Translations under genes and position numbers: made by a program
From: Rana temporaria
Lineage: Eukaryota > Chordata > Amphibia > Anura > Ranidae
NCBI RefSeq assembly: GCF_905171775.1
Contig: NC_053490.1
Span: 16,597,752-16,661,751 of the forward strand
Direction: 5' to 3'
Length of the DNA: 64,000 nucleotides
In this document: piece after piece, positions 21,826 to 33,208 of the stretch
How the letters are laid out: every line of letters begins with the position of its first letter
How positions within the stretch are numbered: the first letter of the stretch is position 1
Notes under the pieces: model-generated
The model's database searches: none
What the model was told of the DNA's origin: nothing
What the model saw: the letters and a program-made list of their open reading frames with translations, nothing else

Positions 21826-24800
21826 TATCTGTTCTGTAGACAGTTCTTGTTCCTCTATCTATCTGTTCTGTAGACAGTTCTTGTTCCTCTATCTATCTGT
21901 TCTGTAGACAGTTCTTGTTCCTCTATCTATCTGTTCTGTAGACAGTTCTTGTTCCTCTATCCATCCGTTCTGTAGACAGTTCTTGTTCCTCTATCCATCT
22001 GTTCTGTAGACAGTTCTTGTACCTGTTCTGTAGACAGTTCTTGTACCTGTTCTGTAGACAGTTCTTGTACCTGTTCTGTAGACAGTTCTTGTACCTGTTC
22101 TGTAGACAGTTCTTGTACCTGTTCTGTAGACAGTTCTTGTACCTGTTCTGTAGACAGTTCTTGTACCTGTTCTGTAGACAGTTCTTGTACCTGTTCTGTA
22201 GACAGTTCTTGTACCTGTTCTGTAGACAGTTCTTGTACCTGTTCTGTAGACAGTTCTTGTACCTGTTCTGTAGACAGTTCTTGTACCTGTTCTGTAGACA
22301 GTTCTTGTACCTGTTCTGTAGACAGTTCTTGTTCCTCTATCCATCTGTTCTGTAAACAGTTCTTGTTCCTCTATCCATCTGTTCTGTAGACAGTTCTTGT
22401 TCCTCTATCTATCTGTTCTGTAAACAGTTCTTGTTCCTCTATCCATCTGTTCTGTAGACAGTTCTTGTTCCTCTATCTATCTGTTCTGTAGACAGTTCTT
22501 GTTCCTCCATCCATCTGTTCTGTAGACAGTTCTTGTTCCTCTATCCATCTGTTCTGTAGACAGTTCTTGTTCCTCTATCTATCTGTTCTGTAAACAGTTC
22601 TTGTTCCTCTATCCATCTGTTCTGTAGACAGTTCTTGTTCCTCTATCTATCTGTTCTGTAGACAGTTCTTGTTCCTCTATCTATCTGTTCTGTAGACAGT
22701 TCTTGTTCCTCCATCCATCTGTTCTGTAGACAGTTCTTGTTCCTCTATCCATCTGTTCTGTAGACAGTTCTTGTTCCTCTATCCATCCGTTCTGTAGACA
22801 GTTCTTGTTCCTCTATCCATCTGTTCTGTAGACAGTTCTTGTACCTGTTCTGTAGACAGTTCTTGTACCTGTTCTGTAGACAGTTCTTGTACCTGTTCTG
22901 TAGACAGTTCTTGTACCTGTTCTGTAGACAGTTCTTGTACCTGTTCTGTAGACAGTTCTTGTACCTGTTCTGTAGACAGTTCTTGTTCCTCTATCCATCT
23001 GTTCTGTAGACAGTTCTTGTTCCTCCATCCATCTGTTCTGTAGACAGTTCTTGTTCCTCTATCTATCTGTTCTGTAGACAGTTCTTGTTCCTCTATCCAT
23101 CTGTTCTGTAGACAGTTCTTGTTCCTCTATCCATCCGTTCTGTAGACAGTTCTTGTTCCTCTATCCATCTGTTCTGTAGACAGTTCTTGTACCTGTTCTG
23201 TAGACAGTTCTTGTACCTGTTCTGTAGACAGTTCTTGTACCTGTTCTGTAGACAGTTCTTGTACCTGTTCTGTAGACAGTTCTTGTTCCTCTATCCATCT
23301 GTTCTGTAGACAGTTCTCGTTCCTCCATCCATCTGTTCTGTAGACAGTTCTTGTTCCTCTATCTATCTGTTCTGTAGACAGTTCTTGTTCCTCTATCCAT
23401 CTGTTCTGTAGACAGTTCTTGTTCCTCTATCCATCTGTTCTGTAGACAGTTCTTGTTCCTCTATCCATCTGTTCTGTAGACAGTTCTTGTACCTGTTCTG
23501 TAGACAGTTCTTGTACCTGTTCTGTAGACAGTTCTTGTACCTGTTCTGTAGACAGTTCTTGTACCTGTTCTGTAGACAGTTCTTGTTCCTCCATCCATCT
23601 GTTCTGTAGACAGTTCTTGTTCCTCTATCCATCCGTTCTGTAGACAGTTCTTGTTCCTCTATCCATCTGTTCTGTAGACAGTTCTTGTACCTGTTCTGTA
23701 GACAGTTCTTGTACCTGTTCTGTAGACAGTTCTTGTACCTGTTCTGTAGACAGTTCTTGTACCTGTTCTGTAGACAGTTCTTGTACCTGTTCTGTAGACA
23801 GTTCTTGTACCTGTTCTGTAGACAGTTCTTGTTCCTCCATCCATCTGTTCTGTAGACAGTTCTTGTTCCTCTATCCATCCGTTCTGTAGACAGTTCTTGT
23901 TCCTCTATCCATCCGTTCTGTAGACAGTTCTTGTTCCTCCATCCATCTGTTCTGTAGACAGTTCTTGTACCTGTTCTGTAGACAGTTCTTGTACCTGTTC
24001 TGTAGACAGTTCTTGTACCTGTTCTGTAGACAGTTCTTGTACCTGTTCTGTAGACAGTTCTTGTACCTGTTCTGTAGACAGTTCTTGTACCTGTTCTGTA
24101 GACAGTTCTTGTACCTGTTCTGTAGACAGTTCTTGTACCTGTTCTGTAGACAGTTCTTGTACCTGTTCTGTAGACAGTTCTTGTTCCTCTATCCATCTGT
24201 TCTGTAGACAGTTCTTGTACCTGTTCTGTAGACAGTTCTTGTTCCTCCATCCATCTGTTCTGTAGACAGTTCTTGTTCCTCTATCCATCCGTTCTGTAGA
24301 CAGTTCTTGTTCCTCCATCCATCCGTTCTGTAGACAGTTCTTGTTCCTCTATCCATCTGTTCTGTAGACAGTTCTTGTACCTGTTCTGTAGACAGTTCTT
24401 GTACCTGTTCTGTAGACAGTTCTTGTACCTGTTCTGTAGACAGTTCTTGTACCTGTTCTGTAGACAGTTCTTGTACCTGTTCTGTAGACAGTTCTTGTAC
24501 CTGTTCTGTAGACAGTTCTTGTACCTGTTCTGTAGACAGTTCTTGTACCTGTTCTGTAGACAGTTCTTGTTCCTCTATCCATCTGTTCTGTAGACAGTTC
24601 TTGTACCTGTTCTGTAGACAGTTCTTGTTCCTCCATCCATCTGTTCTGTAGACAGTTCTTGTACCTGTTCTGTAGACAGTTCTTGTACCTGTTCTGTAGA
24701 CAGTTCTTGTACCTGTTCTGTAGACAGTTCTTGTACCTGTTCTGTAGACAGTTCTTGTACCTGTTCTGTAGACAGTTCTTGTTCCTCCATCCATCTGTTC

Positions 24801-25345
24801 TGTAGACAGTTCTTGTACCTGTTCTGTAGACAGTTCTTGTACCTGTTCTGTAGACAGTTCTTGTTCCTCCATCCATCTGTTCTGTAGACAGTTCTTGTAC
24901 CTGTTCTGTAGACAGTTCTTGTACCTGTTCTGTAGACAGTTCTTGTACCTGTTCTGTAGACAGTTCTTGTTCCTCCATCCATCTGTTCTGTAGACAGTTC
25001 TTGTTCCTCTATCCATCTGTTCTGTAGACAGTTCTTGTTCCTCCATCCATCTGTTCTGTAGACAGTTCTTGTTCCTCCATCCATCTGTTCTGTAGACAGT
25101 TCTTGTACCTGTTCTGTAGACAGTTCTTGTTCCTCCATCCATCTGTTCTGTAGACAGTTCTTGTACCTGTTCTGTAGACAGTTCTTGTTCCTCCATCCAT
25201 CTGTTCTGTAGACAGTTCTTGTTCCTCCATCCATCTGTTCTGTAGACAGTTCTTGTTCCTCTATCCATCTGTTCTGTAGACAGTTCTTGTTCCTCTATCC
25301 ATCTGTTCTGTAGACAGTTCTTGTTCCTCTATCCATTCCTTCTGT
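21826..25345 (+). repeat. 3.5-kb minisatellite of interleaved 24-bp and 34-bp units
   Basis: Two unit types share the core 'ctgttctgtagacagttcttgt'. The 24-bp unit links through 'ac', the 34-bp unit through 'tcctctatccat' or 'tcctccatccat'. Runs of the 24-bp type (for example 22009-22330, 22830-22985, 23690-23830, 23960-24185 and 24370-24570) alternate with 34-bp runs. Units are nearly identical, indicating recent amplification. Both strands give periodic read-through frames, which are not genes. If the 5' end assignment is right, it lies in TRIM3 intron 1. Confidence 0.95.
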
Positions 25346-25544
25346 AGAGCCTCCAGTTCCTCTATCATTTCACCCAGTGCAGCCTCTTCTTCCTCCATCC
25401 ACCTGTCCTGTAGAGCCTCCTCTCTCTCCATCCACCGATCTGCAATGCAGAGTAGAAGAGGTTTATCATAGAAAAGAGATAAAAGGAGAGGAAGGAGGCA
25501 GTACGAGACAGAACATACTCCTTCCATCCTTCTGCCTTGTACAG

Positions 25545-26312
25545 CCTCCTCTCCTCTTCTCTCCTCTTCTCTCCTTCTCTTCTCTTCTCTCCTTCTCTTC
25601 TCTCTCCTCTCCTCTCCTCTCCTCTTCTCTTCTCTTCTCTTCTCTTCTCTCTTCTTCTCTTTTCCTCTTCTTCTTCTCTTTTCCTCTTCTTCTCTTTTCC
25701 TCTTCTTCTCTTTTCCTCTTCTTCTTCTCTTTTCCTCTTCTTCTTCTCTTTTCCTCTTCTTCTCTTTTCCTCTTCTTCTCTTTTCCTCTTCTTCTCTTTT
25801 CCTCTTCTTCTCTTTTCCTCTTCTTCTCTTTTCCTCTTCTTCTTCTCTTTTCCTCTTCTTCTCCTTTTCCTCTTCTTCCTCTTCTTCTTCTTCTCCTTTT
25901 CCTCTTCTTCTTCTTCTTCTTCTCCTTTTCCTCTTCTTCTTCTTCTTCTTCTTCTTCTCCTTTTCCTCTTCTTCTTCTTCTTCTTCTTCTTCTCTTTTTC
26001 TTCTTCTTCTTCTTTTCTTTTTCTTCTTTTTCTTCTTCTCCTTCTTCTCCTTTTCCTCTTCTTCTTCTCCTTTTCCTCTTCTTCTTCTTCTCCTTCTTCT
26101 CCTTTTCCTCTTCTTCTTCTCCTTTTCCTCTTCTTCTTCTCCTTTTCCTCTTCTTCTTCTCCTTTTCCTCTTCTTCTTCTCCTCTTTTCTTTTCTTCTCT
26201 CCTCTTTTCTTTTCTTCTCTCCTCTTTTCTTTTCTTCTCTCCTCTTTTCTTTTCTTCTCTCCTCTTTTCTTTTCTTCTCTCCTCTCCTTTTCTCTTCTCT
26301 TCTCTCCAGCTG
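25545..26312 (+). repeat. Pure polypyrimidine tract (polypurine on the other strand)
   Basis: About 770 bp of C/T only or nearly so, made of 'tctccttttcctcttcttct' variants. The minus strand reads as a Lys/Arg/Glu artefact frame. Such mirror-symmetric tracts can form triplex DNA. It ends 106 bp before the acceptor of the first coding TRIM3 exon. Confidence 0.95.
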
Positions 26313-26418
26313 TCCACCTTTAGAACATTCTCTTCCATTCCGTCCTCCATGTACCTCTGTTCTGTGTCTCATTTTTTTCCTCTGGTGTCTCTTTCATTCT
26401 CTTGCCTTTTGTTCTCAG

Positions 26419-26563
26419 GTTATTAGACAGGTCGCTGTGTGAAGACGGTCATGGCGAGCCCAGTGGTGCGTCAAATTGACAAGCAGTTCCTCGTCTGCAG
26501 TATTTGCTTGGAGCGCTATCACATTCCCAAGGTCCTGCCGTGTCTGCACACCTTCTGTGAGAG
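26419..26563 (+). CDS. TRIM3: TRIM3 coding exon 1 (start codon, first part of RING)
   Basis: The acceptor is ttctcAG at 26417-26418 and the donor AG|GTAAGTG at 26564. After 32 nt of leader, ATG at 26451 sits in a good context (acggtcATGg). Thirty-seven codons plus two bases encode MASPVVRQIDKQFLVCSICL and on to the RING ligands C16, C19, C31, H33 and C36; the next exon supplies the rest. TRIM3 is a RING E3 ubiquitin ligase of the TRIM-NHL class, known from neurons. The N-terminus SPVVRQIDKQ resembles paralogue TRIM2 more than mammalian TRIM3, but later exons match TRIM3. The start is fixed by this homology. Confidence 0.95.
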
Positions 26564-27087
26564 GTAAGTGTGCGTGTTCCCGAGGTGCAAGTAGACTGTT
26601 CCTTTTATTTCCTGTCTGAACAACATTCTGCATCCCTCTGACGGCATGTACTACTTAACCCATCTGTCTGGTATTGATTTATTGATGGATACTTGCACTG
26701 GACCTACAGGCCGTGTTCATTGGTTCTTTTATGTGGTCCTCAAACTGAAGGCTGGCTCTTCGGCCCATAAGGAATGTAAATCGTTGCCACACAGGTCATG
26801 ATGTTCTAAGCAGACTGAAGTTTTTTTTTTTTGGAAAGGTCAGACTTCGTTGTATAGGTGTAGAGAAGGAGGCTGATTATGTCTTTTATGGACGTTTTCA
26901 CCTTGGTGTTGATGTGACGTAAGACACTGATGTCTTCAAAGACATGTACTAGATTATAGTTTCTCATATATGCACCTATAATAATAATACACTTGCATCT
27001 AAAAAATAAATAAAAAATCTGTATGCAAACACCAAGTGCCAAAAATCCTCTTTGTGCTGACCCCTCTGTGTAAAGTACTCACTTCAG

Positions 27088-28042
27088 TAGAGGTCGACCG
27101 ATATGGGTTTTTCTCTGGCCGATGCCGATATTTAGAAATCTGGGCGGCCGATATATGATGCCGATATTTAGAAATCTGGGCGGCCGATGGCTGATATATG
27201 ATGCCGATTTTTGCGGCCGATATTTTAGGTCGATTTTTTTATTTTTTTGGTGGCACTGGATGGCACTGGAAGATGGCACTAGCAGAAGGCACTTATTGGC
27301 ACTGGCAGATTGCACTGGATGGCACTGAAAGATGGTACTAGCAGATGGCACTGATTGGCAGGTGGCACTGGTTGGCACTAACAGGTGACACTGGCAAGTG
27401 GCACTGGTTGGCACTGACTGGCAGGTGGCACTAATTGGCACTGGCAGGTGGCACTGGGTGGCAATAGTTAGCACTGGTTGGCATAGGCCGGTGGCACTGA
27501 TGGCTTTAGTTGGCACTGGTAGGTGGCACTGGATGGAAGGTGGCACTAATTGGCACTGGATGGTGGCATTGGCAGGTGGCACTAATTGGCACTGGATGGT
27601 GGCACTGGTATTGCCACTGGCAGATGGCACTGGATGGCAAGTGGCACTAATTGGCACTGGCGCAAAACAAAATGGTGTCACCCCTCCCTTAGTACAGACC
27701 CCCTCTCCCTCCAGTATAGACACCCCCCTGCTACAGACACCAGAGAGCAGTGTGTGTGTGTCCCACGAGCGCGGGCCCCTCCTCCTCCTCCTCTGTGGGC
27801 GTAAACCGAGAGGAGGGCCGCCGCGCTGGGTGTACCAAGATGGCCGTGGCTCTGGAGCTAGGCCGAAGCCGCAGTTTTTCCTGATGCTGTGACCGCAATC
27901 CGCAGCTTGCCGCCGCGGTCACAGCATCAGGAAGGCCGTGGCTTTGACCTAGCTCCGGATCCGTGGCACCGCTCGAGGCCATGTAAAATATCGGATAAAA
28001 ATCGGCTGATGCTGATTTCTCCAAAACGGCCAAATACCTCTA
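27088..28042 (+). mobile_element. hAT non-autonomous element 'TAGAGGTCGACCGATA', copy 1
   Basis: It starts TAGAGGTCGACCGATATGGG; its right end (CCAAATACCTCTA) is eroded. Flanks CACTTCAG / CACTTAAG (27080-27087, 28043-28050) are an 8-bp duplication with one mismatch. The interior is a 'ggcactggttggcagatggcactg' tandem region (27250-27670), then a hairpin-rich GC segment (27760-27960) with 'cagcatcag' arms. No real gene despite long frames. Confidence 0.88.
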
Positions 28043-28295
28043 CACTTAAGTATATAACCTTTATCCAGAGATAGAATGCGTCTCTCCTCCAACTCCAACC
28101 GTTCCAATAAGATGTCTAGTAATCACTATCCCATCTCAAACCAGCAAGTCAGCCATAGAACAAGCCAAATGGAACAAATCTCTTGGTGTAGTATTGTTTA
28201 GTAAAATAATTATAAAATTCCCATTAAAATCACACTCTCATTGCCAAGGAACCTAAATGGTTACCAACCAAATCTGCCTGTAATACATTGTACAT

Positions 28296-28860
28296 GAAAA
28301 GACGCCGGTGACTTGTCCTCAATGTTCCACTGTGGGGGAAGTTCCTTCACTGACTGCGCAGGCGCAAACTTCCCGACGGAAATCCCCGAACCTCGCCCGG
28401 CATCCAGGCTCTTTCTTTAACATCCCCGTGGATTGGAGGATGTTAAAAAAAGAGCCAGGAGGCCGAGCGAGCGAAGCGAGCCGTCCGAGCGCAGCGAGGA
28501 CGTGAGGCCGACTGGCCACTTTCCTCTAAGTCCACGTCGCCCTGGATGCCGGCCGCCGTTCGGGGATTTCCGTCAGCAAGTTTGCACCTGCGCAGTGCTT
28601 GAAGGAACTTTCCCGATAGCTGGAACCATCTCTGTGCATCAGTTCGCGCATGCGCTGGAACTTCCGTGATACCTGGAACCAGCACGGCAGATCACCGGCA
28701 TGCACTCCAATAACCAGAAGTTGACGGCCTGGATGTGACATCACAGGAAACCGGAAGTGACAGTTTGTGGACTCCGTCCCAACGCGTTTCGGACAATCTT
28801 TAGGAGTTTGCCTATCCAGGTGGAGACAAGTAGCATTTTGAAACATACTTAAAGGTTACG
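28296..28860. repeat. Dispersed repeat 'gatagctggaacc', copy 2, with inverted arms
   Basis: The right part matches 9960-10130 in order. The left part contains the same motifs inverted ('gcgcaaacttcccgacggaaatccccg'), so this copy is a large imperfect foldback around 28430-28500. No coding frame. Confidence 0.55.
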
Positions 28861-28978
28861 GTCCCATAAAGTGACGGAGAAATTCAGGTAGAGGACATCA
28901 TAACCGTAAAGCCTTATTTGACCTCTTTATAACTTCCGGTGAGTGAGTACTTTTACACCAAGGCAGAATAGTGATCTA

Positions 28979-29145
28979 CAGCAATGTTTCTCAACTCCAG
29001 TCCTCAAGTACCCCAACAGGTCATGTTCTCAGCATTTCCCTCAGATTAAAAAGCTGTGGTAATTACTAAGGCAGTGAAACTGATTAAATCAGCTGTGCAA
29101 AATAATGAAAAGCCTGAAAACATGACCTGAATATTTTTTTTTCGT
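28979..29145. mobile_element. MITE-like repeat 'tttctcaactccagtcctcaag'
   Basis: The segment starts 'tgtttctcaactccagtcctcaagtaccccaacaggtcatg' (split across 28985-29025) and ends with the inverse 'aaaacatgacctga' at 29117-29130. This is a widespread vertebrate terminal motif; the left and right inner arms pair over about 12 bp. Confidence 0.5.
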
Positions 29146-29150
29146 TTCTG

Positions 29151-29861
29151 TTATAAAACATTGTAAATAAGTACGTTTTTTTCTCCTTCACTGATAAGGC
29201 GGCACTGATGGGTACCGATGAGGTGGCATTGATGGGCACTGATGATGGGCACATATATGCGGCACGGATAGGCGGCATGGATGGGCACTGATAGGCGGCA
29301 CAGATGGGCATAGATGGGCACTGATAGGTGGCACTAACGTATGTGTTGTACTAATGGATGCCAATCAGTGCAAAACAATGCCTGACAATCAGTGATGCCC
29401 ATTGTGGGCACTGATTGGCATCCATTATTTCTGTCATCCCTGGTGGTCTAGTGTGTGTTTTGCATTCCTGGTTGTCTAGTGGCATCCCTGGTGGTCCAGT
29501 GTGGGCATCCTCGGGGGGGCTGTGCTGATAATCGATCACCACAAACCCCCCCCTGTCAGAGGAGCTGCCGATCTGACAGACGCGAGTTAGGAAAAGCCGA
29601 TTACTGGCTTTTCCTGTTTACATCGTGATCAGCCGTGATTGGACACGGCTGATCACGTGGTTAAGAGTCTCCGTGAGAGACTCTTTACCTAGATCAGTGT
29701 TGCGGTGTGTCAGACTGACACCCTGCAACAACGATCGCCGCGATGCGCGCCCCCAGGGGCGCGCAGCGGCTCAATATCCTGAGGACGTCATATGACGTCC
29801 ACTCAGGATATTGAAACCACTTTGCCGACGTCTTTTTGTGCATAAGACGGGCGGCAAGTGG
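29151..29861. mobile_element. TTAA-type element, variant with 'gggcactgat' repeats (T11)
   Basis: The right terminus CAAGTGG is followed by TTAA at 29862-29865. The core contains a tandem 'gatgggcactgataggcggcac' region (29195-29335) like that at 58880-59130. The left end is not well defined. Confidence 0.55.
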
Positions 29862-29959
29862 TTAAAATTGTCTTCATTTACTCGTTGGTGTAACGCCACT
29901 TTTTTTTATTATAATTCATAGATGTGTAGACCACTGTGTTGATGTGAAGTAACACATTG

Positions 29960-30055
29960 ATGGTTTTAGGGCTGAAACAACTAATCGATTAATCGACAAC
30001 TAATCGATTATGAAATTAATCGATTACAATTTTCATAATCGATTAATCGGCCAGT
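29960..30055. repeat. Fragment of 'aatcgattaatcg' hAT-like MITE
   Basis: 'agggctgaaacaactaatcg' followed by clustered 'aatcgatta' palindromes. A second fragment of the same family lies at 41284-41340. Both lack a right terminus. Confidence 0.55.
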
Positions 30056-30440
30056 AACATAATGGAGTTAAAAAAATATAAAAAATTGCCTTTTATAGTA
30101 CAAAAAAGCAAATTGATACTGTAAATATTACTTTCACTGTCCCACAGTAAAAAAAATGAACCCCTTACAGTAGCGATTATTTGCTCTTTTTGTACTTATT
30201 TCTGTTATTTTAACCCCATTAGGTTACTAAACATCTCAGGCCGGGGGTCACACCTCTGTGTTTTTTGGTGCTTTTTGCAGAAACTCAATACAGATCATTT
30301 ACATGTTTTCCTATGGGACACGTTCACATCCATGATTTTTTTTCCCGCTGCTGCGTATTTGGAAAGGGCAAGGACTTTTTAGCGCAAAACGGTGCCATTT
30401 TGATTTTTTTTTCTTGGTTCAATATACTTCAATGGAGAAG
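30056..30440. other. A/T-rich intronic sequence without a clear feature
   Basis: The segment after 30240 ('ggccgggggtcacacctctg') has the style of the frog 'ttcacac' MITEs, but I cannot define termini. No coding signal. Confidence 0.3.
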
Positions 30441-32733
30441 CTGCAGAAAAGCATGTAATGTGTTTTTGTGCTTATCTAATATATTTTTAAAACTATTGAT
30501 GCTCCCTGCTGAGACCACCGCCTGCGATAACTCCCTTCTGCAAAAAAGTTTGATCCCCACTGTAGGGTCACCAGTACGGTATTTGTACATGGAAATCGTA
30601 TCCCCTCTCAAGCGTCTCTTCTCCAGAGAGAATAAGTTCAGTGCTCACAACCTTTCCTCATAACTAATATCCTCCAGTCCCCTTATTAGCTTTGTTGCCC
30701 TTCTTTGTACTCGCTCCATTTCCAGTACATCCTTCCCGAGGACTGGTGCCCAGAACTGGACGGCATACTCCAGGTGCAGCCGGACCAGAGTCTTGTAGCG
30801 CGGGAGAATCATTTTATCTATGGAGTTGATCCCCTTTTTAATGCCAATATTCTGTTTGCTTTGTTAGCAGTAGCTTGGCATTGCATGCCATTGCTGAGCC
30901 TATCATCTACTAGGACCCCCAGGTCCTTTCCACCCTAGATTCCCCCAGAGGTTCTCCCCCCAGTGTATAGATTGCATTCATGTTTTTGCCACTTAAATGC
31001 ATTATTTTTCTACATTAAACCTAATTTTGCAAGGTTTCCACTTTCCACATCCTGCGGTGAAGTTATTGCCCTGTTTAGCTTAGTATTGGGCCAGATTCAA
31101 GAAGCAATTGCGCCCGTGTAACCATAGGTTACACGGCGCAATTGCTTACTTGCTCCGGCGTAGCGAATGCTCCTGATTCAGGAACATCGCTACGCCGACT
31201 GCAGCCTAAAATTTGCGTGGCATAAGGCTCTTATGCCACGCAGATTTTAGGCTGCATTCTTGCGTTGACCGCTAGGGGGCGCTCCCATTGTGATCAGCGT
31301 ATAGTATGCAAATTGCATACTAACACCAATTCACAAAGTTGCGCGGGCCCTGCGTACGCAAGGTACGGAGTTTCCGTACGGCATCTTTAGCGTAAGGCTG
31401 CTCCTGCTAATAGCAGGCGCAGCCAATGCTAAAGTATAGCCGCCCTTCCCGCGACGTGAAATTTGAATTTCACGTCGTTTGCGTAAGTGATTCGTGAATG
31501 GCGCTGGACGCCATTCACGTTCACTTTGAAGCAAATGACGTCCTTGCGACGTCATTTGCCGCAATGCACGTCGGGAAAGTTTCCCGACGGAGCATGCGCT
31601 CTACGCTCGGCGCGGGAGCGCGCCTAATTTAAATGATTCCCGCCCCCGGCGGGATCATTTACATTGCGCACGCTTACGCCGGGCAATTTTGCCGGCGCGC
31701 CCTCGCAATTTACGGAGCTACTGCTCCGTGAATCGAGGGCAGCGCAAAATATTTGCTGGGGCGCAGGGCAAAATCATTGCCCTGCGCCTCCGCAAATATA
31801 GCGCAAATGTACCTGAATCTGGGCCATTGTCTGCAAATACAGAGATTGAGCTGTTTATTCCATTCTCCAGATCATTTATGAACAAATTAAATAGAATTGG
31901 TCCCAGCACAGAACCCTGGGGGACCCCACTACTCATCCCTGACCATTCCAAGTACTCCCCATTTATTGCCACCCTCTGAACTGACCCTTGTAGCCAGTTT
32001 TCAATCCATGTACTCATCCTATGGTCCATGTCAACAGACCTTACTTTGTATAGTAAACATTTTATGGAGAATTGTGTCAGATGCTTTTGCAAAATCCAGC
32101 TACACCATGTCTACGGGCCTTCCTTTATCTAGATGGCAACTCACCTCCTCATAGAAGGGTAATTGGTTTGGGAAGAACGATCCTTTTATGAATCTATGCT
32201 GATTACTGCTAATGATACAGTTCTCATTACTAAAATCTTGTATATAGTCCCTTATCATCCCCTCCAAGAGCTTGCATACTATTGATGTTAGGCTAACTGG
32301 TCTGTATTTCCTATGGATGTATTTTGGGCCCTTTTTAAATATTGGTGCCAAATTGGCCTTTCTCTAATTAGCTGGTACCATTCCAGTCAGTAGACTGTCA
32401 GTAAAAATTAGGAACAATGGTCTGGCAATTACTTGACTGAGATCTCCAAGTACCCTCGGATGCAGGCCATCTGGTCCTGGTGATTTATTAATGTTAAGTT
32501 TCCCAAGTCTAATTTTAATTCTGTCCTCTGTTAACCATGGAGGTGCTTCCTGTGATGTGTCATGAGGATATACACTGCAGTTTTGGTTACTGAAGCCCCC
32601 GATTCCCTTGTGAAGACTTAGGAGAAGAATAATTTCAATACCTTCGCCTTCTTTCCATCCTTTGTAACCAGATGTCCTTCCTCATTATGTATGGGGTCAA
32701 TATAGTCCCCTCTAACTCTTTGGCCATTATGAT
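30441..32733 (-). pseudogene. CR1-type LINE remnant, second copy, with nested insertions
   Basis: Minus-strand fragments in order: DPIHNEEGHLVTKDGKKAKV near 32630-32700 (region before the RT); YRPVSLTSIVCKLLEGMI near 32230-32300; then SSGVPQGSVLGPILFNLFIND and SVFAD near 31830-31930; and TKLNRAITSPQDVETLQN at 31030-31085. The FADD box is split by a Harbinger-like element at 31088-31825. The 3' part with 'gaggactggtgcccagaact' (30738-30757) is a known CR1-like noncoding block. Frameshifts and stops show that it is dead. The hAT element at 32734 interrupts its 5' side. Confidence 0.8.
31088..31825. mobile_element. Harbinger-like hairpin-string element, copy E
   Basis: Termini GGGCCAGATTCA / TGAATCTGGGCC. 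The 3-bp duplication ATT lies at 31085-31087 and 31826-31828. The insertion separates FAD(N) from TKL of the CR1 reverse transcriptase. The left arm shows three successive hairpins (31109-31151, 31157-31199 and 31200-31256). Confidence 0.88.
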
Positions 32734-32779
32734 TAGGGGTGCAACGGATCAAAAAACGTACGGTTCGGATCGTTTCTCG

Positions 32780-33208
32780 GATCAGAGTCACGGATCGGAT
32801 CTTTTTTCGGATCAGCAAAAAAAAAATGTTGTAACGTGGCTCAAGCACTTTCAGCATGTGTTTAAAGCCCTTGTTTTGCACAACCGAATATGGCCTCATA
32901 TCTGCACCTATAAACACACCAATGGCGTTTGTAATGGCTTTAGCCCGGTCTGATCGTGCAACGAGGGGCTGCTTAAATGCTGTGCTGATGAGCGGTTGTT
33001 GAACAGCTTTCGTTTTCATTTTCACTCCTGTCAGTGAAACACCAGGGTGATGTCGCTTCATGCGTGGCCATGCTTGATGTGTTTCCACTGTCATATGGCT
33101 TTTTTGTGCCACAGTGCCTACACACCATCACGGTTTTATCCACTAACCTCTTTCCTTCATCATTATATTTGACAGGGAAGCCAAAATGCTCTCATACAGG
33201 GGATTTAA
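32780..33208 (-). pseudogene. hAT transposase, BED zinc finger and following domain (broken)
   Basis: On the minus strand, EHFGFPVKYNDEGKRLVDKT leads into VMVCRHCGTKKPYDSGNTS, the CxxC half of a BED finger. After a frame change come ISTAFKQPLVARSDRAKAI, VFIGADMRPYSVVQNKGF and KHMLKVLEPRYNI, the typical hAT segment after the BED domain. A TGA replaces the expected Trp before EHFGF. BED fingers bind transposon ends. Similar proteins are the ZBED family and autonomous hAT transposases. Confidence 0.85.

Noticed and set aside
22017..24593. Frames repeating LYLFCRQF on + and YRTGTRTV on - strand
   Set aside because: The 24-bp unit has no stops in several frames; periodic translation is not evidence of a gene.
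21826..25345. CRISPR-like direct repeats
   Set aside because: There are no unique spacers; both repeat and linker are the same few sequences, and the DNA is clearly vertebrate.
25365..26372. Lys/Arg/Glu-rich 335-residue minus-strand frame
   Set aside because: A translation of the polypurine strand; no start context, no domain, overlapping frames on both strands are equally open.
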